Positions 24,301 to 36,300 of a DNA stretch of 64,000 bases are shown here, piece by piece (the first letter of the stretch is position 1; every line of letters begins with the position of its first letter). The position numbers were made by a program, and so were the translations under genes. Source of the stretch: Beroe forskalii (lineage: Eukaryota > Ctenophora > Nuda > Beroida > Beroidae); assembly GCA_011033025.1 (NCBI GenBank), contig WFMF01000035.1, positions 372,001 to 436,000 on the forward strand, given 5' to 3'. The notes below the pieces were generated by a model that was not told where the DNA came from, ran no database searches, and worked only from the letters and a program-made list of their open reading frames with translations.

Positions 24301-27300
24301 TCTCGTCAAAGTCTAAACCAAAGTCAACGAAATTCTGATATGTCCATTACACAGTGCAACTGAAAAGCTCCACAGGATCGATAAGTTTATTAAACTTTTT
24401 CTACAACCTCACCATAAGGTTCTTGATAAAGGGAAGTACTGGATAAAAGGACGGTGTGCCAGGTACCTGTTAGCTGTTCGATGGCAGTAAGATGCCTGGC
24501 TTTGAGAACAGGATTCCTGAGTGACACCAACAAGGGCAAGGACTGCTTGAATTCCTCCACTCCGATCTTGAGGCATGGTAATATGTTGTTCACAGGCAGA
24601 GCTGGGATGAAGGGTTGTTCAGATCTATAGCATCTTCAAGACTTATAGCCTCTCAAAAACACCAAATTTATGGGGCTAAAATGGACTTTTGAGGCCACTG
24701 ACTAAAGGCCATACAGACCCAAAATCCCAAACCACAACTTAAAACTGCTTAAGTGACAGCATTGCAGAGAGTCCACTAAGTATGTAAGTAGTACCTTTCT
24801 CCAGCAACATGACAGTCTGCGTCATGTGCTTCACTATCTTCTGTATCTCCGTCACATCGATGGTATGGAAGGAGGAGCCGCTCCACTTGTTGATGTACGT
24901 CTTCCAGTCACTGAGACTCTCCCAGAGCAACTTCCGCAGTCTGATGTCTCGCTCGCACTCAGACAACTCGAAGTGGAGGAGGGTGCTCGTGTTGTCACTC
25001 GTCCCCAACCCGTCCCTGGAACTTGGTTGTCAGGCTTGAGATTTGCGAAGTTAGGCTTGTGATTTGTGATAAATAAGTATAAGGTTCAATACTTTGGCAA
25101 AAGCACAATCTTCAACAAGCATAATTTAGCTAATAGATTTGTTCATTTAGTTACGATCTTGATCATACAATCAATTATTATCTTGTACCTTTGAAGCTTT
25201 GAGTAGTATTGAAAATTATCAATTAACAAAGCATTGATCTCACTTGGATACGACGGGCTCGGCTCGGCCCAAGGAAGACCCGAATCTGCCCTGGTAGTCC
25301 ATGAACCGGTGAGCCATATCCGAGTACTTCTCGTAGGACTTGTGGAACTTTAGGATTGTTTCCAGAGCTAGGGAAGCCGTGATGTCGTCAGACAGAACGT
25401 TGGAGTGCCTCACCTGAGAGAAATGCATCATGTCAACTATTTCCTCCTAATTTCAGACAACCATTATGATTGGTTCTGGGCTCAGTATCTTAGCTAAAAG
25501 GCTATAGTACCTTCTTTAACTATTCGTCTTTGCCAAAATTCCATGTGCAATTTAAACAATAAAAACATGAAGCAATGCACCATGTACCTGATCTTTGAGC
25601 GTTTTCAAATCATCCAACAATATAGATATCTGTTCTTCAAGTTCCTTACTGTATTTCTTGATCAACTCATCCTTCGTTGCTTCACTGTATGTCAGGGTAG
25701 CCTGGAATAGGGGGATCATTAAATGTTTGATCTTCTAATGTGGCTTCAATACATTAGTTAACATGGGATCCTACGTCCTGCAAAGAGCTGACATCTGATC
25801 TACAAACCTTGAGATGGGAGAAGGACGGCAGCAGCATCCTGTAAAGACTAAAGTGCTAACATCAGATCTACAAACCTTGAGATGAGAGAAGGACGGCAGC
25901 AGCGTCCTGTAAAGGACTGACATCTGATCTACAAACCTTGAGATGGGAGAAGGACGGCAGCAGCGTCCTGTAAAGGACTAACATCTGATCTACAAACCTT
26001 GAGATGAGAGAAGGACGGCAGCAGCGTCCTGTAAAGGGCTAACATCTGATCTACAAACCTTGAGATGGGAGAAGGACGGAAGCAGCGTCCTGTAAAGGGC
26101 TAACATCTGATCTACAAACCTTGAGATGGGAGAAGGACGGCAGCAGCGTCCTGTAAAGGACTGACATCTGATCTACAAACCTTGAGATGGGAGAAGGACG
26201 GCAGCAGCGTCCTGTAAAGGGCTAACATATTCTGATCTACAAACCTTGAGATGGGAGAAGGACGGAAGCAGCGTCCTGTAAAGGGCTAACATCTGATCTA
26301 CAAACCTTGAGATGGGAGAAGGACGGAAGCAGCGTCCTGTAAAGGACTAACATCTGATCTACAAACCTTGAGATGGGAGAAGGACGGCAGCGTCCTGTAA
26401 AGCGTCCGGTAAAGGACTAACATCTGATCTACAAACCTTGAGATGGGAGAAGGACGGAAGCAGCGTCCTGTAAAGGGCTAACATCTGATCTACAAACCTT
26501 GAGATGAGATAAGGACGGCAGCAGCGTCCTGTAAAGGACTAACATCTGATCTACAAACCTTGAGATGGGAGAAGGACGGCAGCAGCGTCCTGTAAAGGAC
26601 TAACATCTGATCTACAAACCTTGAGATGGGAGAAAGACGGAAGCAGCGTCCTGTAAAGGGCTAACATCTGATCTACAAACCTTGAGATGGGAGAAGGACG
26701 GAAGCAGCGTCCGGTAAAGGACTGACATCTGATCTACAAACCTTGAGATGGGAGAAGGACGGAAGCAGCGTCCGGTAAAGTGCTAATTCCTCCGGAGGAA
26801 GAGGCACATCGAACTCATCAGCCACAGCGTACATCTTAGCAATGAGACCGAACTCCTTTTCCATGCCAGGCAGCTCCACGAGTAGCTTGGTCATGAAGGA
26901 GAGGTAGTTGACAAAGTCCGATACTTCCTTGCAAGGCTTCTCCAGACGATGGGTAGCGTCCTGCAGAGCAAAAAAGGGATATCGGACTGGGTAACGAGAA
27001 TCTGACATGAGATCTAAAAATTGGAATTTAGAATTCATACTTTTAAAACACAATGGTACTTCAGATCCTTTTCTAAACTAATTTCATAAAAACTTGAAAT
27101 TGTTTTGGTAGAACGTTAGATCATTGAATTAGAACCTTGATGTTGATAAGAAGATCCTCATTGCGTTTGTATGCAATAACTGGCAGGCGCTCGTTAACTT
27201 CAGACAGAATTTGAAGGGGATAAGGCAAGGTAGATTCCCTAAATGGCTGAATTTGCAACATCATCAGACCTTCTCTGACTGACTCAGGCAATTTCTTCAT

Positions 27301-30300
27301 AGCCTGAAAATGATAGTAAGATAGTATATTAATAAAGTATTAATATATGATATTATGTCAGTGAGCACCACTTGTGCGTTAGCCAGTTAGAGCGTAAGCC
27401 ATCAACACCGCTCAGGAGATGCATTAGTTTATTTTCTATGAAAAACTGAAATAATGGGAGCAATTTTTGTTTTAATCAAATCATTAATATCGTGTTTAAC
27501 AGTGCATAACAGAAGAGTGCTTTGTAAACTTATCCCAGGCCGGGAATGGGCAGCCGAACTTAGAATTGATCATGTGCCGATCATTCAGGTATTACTTAGA
27601 TGAGTGTCAACTCAACAGTCAACATAGTCAACTCCAGGGTGGCCCATACTCTTTGTCTTGAATTCTTGAAATCAAGGTAATACATTTGGCGTTCATCTCG
27701 CATCAGAATATCTGAGCAGTCTCTGAGTCCCGCTAGTTGATTCATTACACTATTCAGATATACAAAGAAGTAACGACTCTTTGAACCACGACTCTTGGAA
27801 CCATAGAGGTATTTAGAATGATAATCAATAATCATATCGAAGCAAAGCATCTTAAAGCGATAAGCGACTGAATCAGTCACTGAATGATAACAGGATGATA
27901 TGCGGCGCCTCAAGGAAAATTCGCAGTCGATGGTTATAGCTTATCAGGAAGCAATCATCAAGTGTTCATGATTTTAAACATTGTGTTGCTGAATCAATTT
28001 CCTGACTCCTGAGACATGACCTTCTTCAATTCTTTATTCTCCTGTCACAGACGTGTCACTGCTTTCCAAATGGGACCAATTCCTCATGAATTGAATAACC
28101 GATGCTTATGATTTCGGAATAATTATGTAGTTTCCATTCTCCAAAATATGAATAATCACAAAGCACCTCGAGGTAAGCTCGATAAGGAAACTTTGACAGT
28201 CATTTATAGAGTAGATCTAAGTTTGCCAAGTTGTTTATTCATTAGGTAATCATAGCACCCAATTGTGTCGGCCATTCGTAACCAAGCTTATGAAAACATA
28301 ATTGCAACTTGCCTTTTGTAAGATTGTTCTATGTAAGCTACTGATCAGTATTCAGTTTAGAGGAAACGCGATAGTTGCAGCGTGCAACGTCTCCTTTCGT
28401 GAAAGAAAACCGTTTTTGTTCACCTTTTATAGTGCTCAAATCTTCTGATTAAATTCAAAAACCTTTGAAATGTGACACAATGTGAGGTACAACTCCCATA
28501 TTTATTGCAATATGACAATAAATCTTTAATGTGCCATGTTTTATGAATAACTAGCAGGCCCGTTGGGCCAGCTAATTTAGTAATTTCATATTTTTCATAA
28601 ATCGTCTATATTTTGTTAGGCCTTATGATTTGACCATTTTTCAGAAATATCATCATGGCAGCTAAGAAGAACATTATAGCGGTAGTATTAGTGATTCGGA
28701 TAATACTGACTTGGCAGGACAGTGAACCAGCACATCAACCTGCACCCCAACCTCTACATGAACCTACACCTGAACCTTCACCTGAACCTACACCTGGTTA
28801 GATTTGCTAATGATAATAAGGCTACAATATGACATAGTTAGATAGTTTGATTTGTTCTCTGTATGGGACCTCCGACTTTCATTTAAAACACGTCTATTAA
28901 ATTCTCGGATCTGGATCTAAAACCAAATGTACTTTAGCGCAAGACCAGGAATTAACATATCTCTATTACATACGAATGAAATGAGTATGTAATAGGATAT
29001 AAATATTGAGTAGCTTGCTACGAAATATTTATATCTAATTTATCACGCGACACTCGAAGAGTGGAGCCGTGATAAATTTAGATATGTTATGAATGGCTTG
29101 CGCTAAAGTAATATAATAGTCTCACGCACATTTAACATAGCTCCTCTGCGAATTACATCCCTTGATATCTAGCGTCTCTCACATACACTTTATAAGGATG
29201 CTTAATGAAAAACCCATCTATTACATGAGCTCTATTTGATAAATCGGACACCGCATCAATGTTATATCTTCTCTACATCAACATCATATAAAATAGATCT
29301 TTGCTAATTCACATGCCAAGATATCATGCGTCTTCTTTGTATCCTCATGTAATTTATAGCCCCAAGATGAATATTATTCACAGTCATCCCCAAACCACAG
29401 CTACATATAACCTACGTGTTACAAATATGCGAAACACGTTCGACTATTATATTACTTTAGCGAAAGCCATTCATAACATATCTAAATTTATCACGGCTCC
29501 ACTCTTCGAGTGTCGCGTGATAAATTAGATATAAATATTTCGTAGCAAGCTACTCAATATTTATATCCTATTACATGGCTCATAAGCCCTTATTTGCTAC
29601 CATATACATCGGGGTATTTCTATATTATAGGGTCGGTCAGACCCTATAACCCCATGTTATGTGGTCGTTTCCGACCCTATAACCCCGGATTTTCCGGGGT
29701 TATAGGGTCGGAAACGAACCTATAACCCTTATATGACACCAACTCAGTAAAGTGTCAATCGAATTTGCATAATTTGGATGGGACAAACATAGATCTGCAT
29801 TCTGTAGTAATAGAATTTATACATTCCACGATGAACAAAATGTTCAGAGTGACGTCTTTATCAAGATTTACAGTTGTGGGTTGATGGCAAAATGCGTGCA
29901 AGACACACCACCAACGATTTAGCACTAATTTGTTCTGATCCGGGCCGGATGTAAATTTACACACCAACCTGTCTGACGGCTGTATGCTACTTGTCAAAGT
30001 CTATTTTTCACGTTATTACGTATTTTTAGCGCGTTAATTTTTGTGGTTTCGCCATGTAATATCACCATAGGTCTCAGGAGTACCTAATACCACATTGTTT
30101 TGAACTCGGCTTCGCCTCGTCCAAAACAAACCATTATTGACCTCAGCTTCGCTTCGGCCAATAATGCGTCTATATATAGTTCGCGCTTCGCGCTCACTAC
30201 ATATATGTGGTATTAGGTTACTCCTTCGACCTATAGTTCTATATTACATACTTATTTCATTCGTATGTAATAGAGATATGTTAATTCCTGGTCTTTCGCT

Positions 30301-33300
30301 AAAGTACATATAATAGTCGAACGTGGTTCGCATATTTGTAACACGTAGGTTATATGTAGCTGTGGTTTGGGGATGACTGTGAATAATATTCATCTTGGGG
30401 CTATAAATTGCATGAGGATACAAAGAAGACGCATGATATCTTGGCATGTGAATTAGCAAAGATCTATTTTATATGATGTTGATGTAGAGAAGATATAACA
30501 TTGATGCGGTGTCGGATTTATCAAATAGAGCTCATGTAATAGACGGGTTTTTCATTTAGCATCCTTATAAAGTGTATGTGAGAGACGCTAGATATCAAGG
30601 GATGTAATTCGCAGAGGAGCTATGTTAAATGTGCGTGAGACTATTAATATATAAAAATAAACCGCAGTTCTTTTCTTTTTAGGAGAGTACTGTGAGATGT
30701 GGAGTGGTGTCTGTCCAGACTACAGTGACTTCGTGATAGGTACCAAAACAGTTGATGAGACTCAGGGCATGATTGGAGACTGCAGAGCATTTTGTGAAGA
30801 AACATCAGACTGCCACAGCTTTGTTATCAACAAAATGCATCAACTCTGCGAAGCACTGAAGTCAGGATATGAGTACACCCCATCTGCTTCAAGGAATCTG
30901 CTCACGTGTCAAGGATACTCAATGAAAAGATGCCCGCGCCCCATCCAACCAAGTAAACTAATAACAAGGAACTTATGGCTAACAAGTCTAAGTTGACTAA
31001 GTCAGATAGGAAGCCTATATATAGCTATATAGTAAAATGAGCTATTTTGGTCTATATGAGTAGAATAAGATGATTAGATAATGAGTCACTACTTCAAAGA
31101 TTAGGTATTATATTTGAATTTTGACTAAGGCCGGTTCCAATGCTCTGTCTTGTGCCTAGTTTGAGACCAACATCTGAGTACATTCACTTGCGACAGAATT
31201 ATTTGGAGATCAGGCACCACAGATGATTGTGAGGCCTGATTAATATGAGTAAAATTAAACAATTCAATAATTTAGGGAGCAAGTTTAAAACGTTTGATAC
31301 GATTAACTTTCAAATCAGGAGCTTTGGAAAATCATGTGATTATCGTCGTCAGCTGAAAATGGAAGGTGTGCTTATAAATGATATGAGTGGTGTCAGGGAG
31401 TGGGGGATGGGAGGTGGGTGTGAGTGAGAAAGTTACGGGATAATCAAATACAATTTAATTATAAAGCGGAAAAAAATAATAACGATTTTTTTTAGATAAA
31501 GGTTTCATAAATTCATGGCAGTAAATATGGAATTTGTTATTACGACTTTCCAATTTCCATCAATGATCCTTAATCTAGATACCTTGCAAACTCAAATAGA
31601 ATGACAACCTTCACGGTTCCTTGCAGATCACATCCTTCATTGATAAAATCGCGAGCCGAGAGCGAGACCCAACATGGTTCGATGATGAACGTCCTCGACA
31701 GCTTTATCCTCAAGATGGTGAAATTATTCTAAGTTATGAACTATCCAAACTGAACCATAACCGGGTGACTCTGATGCCCTTTACACTTTCAAAAACAAGA
31801 TCAGACAATCCACTGCAGTATAACACAATCCACTGCAGTATAACACAATCCACTGCAGTATAATACAATCCACTGCAGTATAACACAATCCACTGCAGTA
31901 TAACACAATCCACTGCAGTAACACACAATAAGAAAATGCTGATATGAGACTCCTACTAACCTTCAATATTTACTGATTGGATATTATGACATACTCGTTA
32001 TATAATTTGCGTATATCATAGAAAAAGACATTAAAAAACTGTTTTTCTATTCAATACCAACTATCTAACTGAGGCTATTGTTTTAATTTGGATAAGTCAT
32101 CGTTAATTGTCGATATTCAATCACTGAATGATGCAATTCTCAACTTTTTATATGGTTTGTTTATTTTGTCATTGCTTCCTCAATCATAGAATTGCAAAAC
32201 TAAAGCTTTCCAGCTCTCAGAATCAGAAGACTCACCTCCACTTGTTCGTGGTGCTTTGCGAGAACAAACTTAAACTGGTCAGTGGTCCATTCGCACTCGT
32301 CCATGCTCTCCTTTACTTTCAGCTTTACACATTCCTCCACCATTCCGCAGTACAGTTTGAAAGGCTGGGGGGTGAATTATCTCTTGTTTGATCAATAATC
32401 TGCCCGTAAAATCAACAAAATATCAAGTGACGTTTGCCAAATAGTTAAATTCAAGTCCAGAAATATTGGAACTTAAGTAATACCTTCGCCTTCTCCCAGA
32501 CAGTATCAATGTTCTTGTGGAGGAGCTCGAGGATGTCCCTACACTCCTTCCTTATCACATCATCCTCCTCTATGGACGTCATGTCGATAAACTGCCCCTC
32601 CCAACTGTTCGGGGATAGGGCGACAATTAATAACAATTTAACAATAATAAAATCGTGCAGCAGTTATTATTTTAAGCTTCAAAGATACCTCTAAAAAATT
32701 AACAAAATTTTAGATGAAAGAAAACATCATGCTATCATTATAGAAATTTGAAAAAGTAAAATCACCATTTGCCAGTTATGAATTAGAAATGACTAACTAA
32801 GTTCCATGAACAATCAAACCTTTCGAAGGGACTCGGCTCTGACTCCATCACATACTCGAACTTGACTCGCGTACAGAAGGGCGTCAGAGCGGAGTCATGG
32901 AGGATAGAACCGAAGTGAGCCACCAAGTCCTTGATATTGCTGGTGATATCGCTGAAGGCAGCCGAACAGGCGTCCTTGGAGGGGGAGAGTGAGAGACCGT
33001 AGGTGGGTGTCAGAACAAGGGTGATATCCAGGAGCGGGGGGAGGACATCAGGTTTAGGGGGCAGGGCAGTGGGTACGAAGTCGTCTTCAGGGTTCTCTTC
33101 CTGGTCGTCTATCATGATCCCTTGGAGCATTCTCTCCTTCTTTTCCCGTGCTCGCCGCATCTTGGCTATGTGCTTCCTCTCGGCGTTCTCTTTTGTTACT
33201 TCGTTCGTCTTAGCCACCCATGCTTGCATTATGACACCCGATTCCACGGCAAGTTTCTGGAAAAGGATGGTTCAATAGAACTCAAAAGTTTAATCATAAT

Positions 33301-36300
33301 CTGGTCGTATGAAAGTATACCAATGACCCCCTGCTGACCCCTACTGACCCCCTACTGACCCCCTGCTGACCCCCAACTGACCCCCTACTGACCCCCTGGT
33401 GAACCCCTACTGACCCCCTGGTGACCCCCTGGTGAACCCCTACTGACCCCCTGCTGACCCCCTATTGACCCCCTGCTGACCCCCTGCTGACCCCCTGGTG
33501 ACCCCCTGGTGAACCCCTGGTGACCCCCTGGTGAACCCCTACTGACCCCCTACTGACCCCCTACTGACCACTTCCTGATCATAATTCTAACATATATCAT
33601 GAATGTTTTAAAAGCATTTAAAATAGCACTCAGCCTTATAATGACGCTTTATTGGTCAATTGCCACTCGATCAAGGCACCCTAAACGCACGCTCAAAACA
33701 TAAACGAGTCAATTATATTCTTCATGTTCGTTATGTTGTTCTGTTATTCAAGTCAGTCAAATAAGTCAGGACAGTCACGTTAGTCAAGTTATTCAAGTCA
33801 TTCAAGTCAGTTCTGTCAGTCAGGTCAGTCAGGTCGGTCAAGTTGGTCAAGTTAGTCAAGCCAAATTAGTCAAGCCACTCAAGTCAAGTTACTTTGATCA
33901 AGTCATGTCATGTCAGTCATGTCAGTCATGTCAGTCATGTCAGTCATGTCAGTCATGTCAGTCATGTCAGTCATGTCAGTCATGTCAGTCATGTCAGTCA
34001 TGTCAGTCATGTCAGTCATGTCAGTCATGTCAGTCATGTCAGTCATGTCAGTCATGTCAGTCATGTCAGTCATGTCAGTCATGTCAGTCATGTCAGTCAT
34101 GTCAGTCATGTCAGTCATGTCAGTCATGTCAGTCATGTCAGTCATGTCAGTCATGTCAGTCATGTCAGTCATGACAGTCATGTTAGTCATGTCAGTCATG
34201 TCAGTGACTGTCCTGACTTATTTGACTGACTTGAATAACAGAATAACATAACGAACATGAAAAATATAACTGACTCGTTTATGTTTTGAGCGTGCGTTTA
34301 GGGTGCCTTGATCGAGTGGCAATTGACCAATAAAGCGTCATTATAAGGCTGAGTGCTATTTTAAATGCTTTTAAAACATTCATGAAATATGTTAGAATTA
34401 TGATCAGGAAGTGGTCAGTAGGGGGTCAGTAGGGGTTCACCAGGGGGTCACCAGGGGGTCACCAGGGGTTCACCAGGGGGTCAGTAGGGGGTCAGCAGGG
34501 GGTCAAAAGGGGGTCAGCAGGGGGTCAGTAGGGGGTCAGTAGGGGTTCACCAGGGGGTCACCAGGGGGTCAGTAGGGGTTCACCAGGGGGTCAGTAGGGG
34601 GTCAGTAGGGGGTCAGCAGGGGGTCAGTAGGGGGTCAGCTGGGGGTCAGTAGGGGGTCAGCAGGGGGTCATTGGTATACTTTCATACGACCCATAATCTT
34701 ACTAAGTTCTTAGTAACTTTCATCCAAATAGCCCCCCAGGAAACATTTGTCGTGCCAAAAGCACGATTATATTATGGTGGTTACCACTTTGTAGCTTCAG
34801 TGTTTGTATTTCAGTGAGAATCACGATGCAAATATTATCACATGTTATCAGAATGGCAATATTCAATGCTCATGCTTGTCAAACAACACATTGACTCAAC
34901 AGGTCAATCAAATATTTGACATCCTCAGTAGTCCATAGTCAAGCAGTAATATGTTTCATCGCACTACTACCTTGCCACATTAATAATACTATGCACTGCA
35001 TAGTGCATTATCATGTAGTACATGAAATTTATTATTTTCCATGGTATATTAGAATATTAGCTCCACAATTAATTAATTCAGCTCAGAAATCTAATATGCT
35101 ATTAGTATTGCTCAATAGTCAGGGCAATAATTCTACGATCATGCTCAAGATCATTCTAACTTGAAATAAAAGATCTGATAATATTATTCCTGTACATATA
35201 ACGATATACAATTACACACTAGAAAGTTTGATTCCCCCGCTCACCAGATGCTCCCTGAGCAGAGTAATAGCTCTGCCGCACAGCCTCCGCAATAGAGAGA
35301 GTAACAAGCAATCTATGAGCCTTAAGAACCTGGACAGCTGCTCGATCACTCCCCGCCACTGCTGCATGTCCGTGTACGTTGGCAGGTTCACGTCTGAGAG
35401 ACATGTACAGGATGAAAACACACATAGGTTATGTGTTTGAAAACATACACAGACTCGCAAAAATTGAAAATGAGCACTAAGACTGAGGTGTTGGTCGTAA
35501 AATAGAGCGCCCCGATGATTGATTTATCCTACCTTCTGAGAGACAGCAAGGTAAATCGAGAATCGACATAGATGGTAAATCAGATGGAAAAATAATGATA
35601 TTCAGGCGTAACACGGTACTACGGTAGACTGGGGAATCAATAAATTGCATATATGTTATATCGAGCTGCAAACAGACAACATTATATCGCGACACTTCAG
35701 TGTAGCAGTTACCACTGGAACAATAAATCATTGATACCTCTCGACTCCTTCTTGTGAGCGTGTTTCTTGTTCTCGAGCATGACTATGTCCGCATAGTAGT
35801 CCTTCTTCCCGAATATCTTCTCCAATTTAGCGTGTCTCTCCTCCAGCTCCCGCTTCTCAGCCAGGGCTCGCTCACTCTCCTTGATAGTCTCCGTGTACTG
35901 ACCCTCCATCCCTGACTCCTCCCCTAGCGCCTGTACAGCAGTCAGGGGTCACCAAAAGGAGGGAAGGCGCTAATAAGGGTGGCAAACTCTCCGAGGACAG
36001 TTAAAATTAAAATCAAATACAATTGTGCCACAAGCTCATAAATCATGATATCAATTACTAACATAGCAAACTGATGTTGCTAGATCCAGGACACTGGATC
36101 TCAGTTTCAAAAGGTCATCTCTGGCTGCGTGTATCGTATCTTTCTGATACTGGATGTACTCTTCCAGGGTGAATGTCTTGGTTATATCAATCGCAATGAG
36201 ATGGATACCATCGTTGTTGAAGTAGTTCCCCTGAGACACAAAATTGTTACTCAATGAAAAGGAATTTTGAAATAACTCGTAGTTTAACTTCATTCATAAC

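Noticed and set aside
31627-31790. Possible coding exon ([20 protein letters not shown]) after a good acceptor
   Set aside because: The phase does not fit the upstream PAN-like gene, no donor or homology is clear, and it runs into a tandem array.
33894-34251. Open frames of SHV, MTD or SVM repeats on both strands
   Set aside because: They arise from the 9-bp array catgtcagt, whose length is divisible by three, so all six frames stay open.
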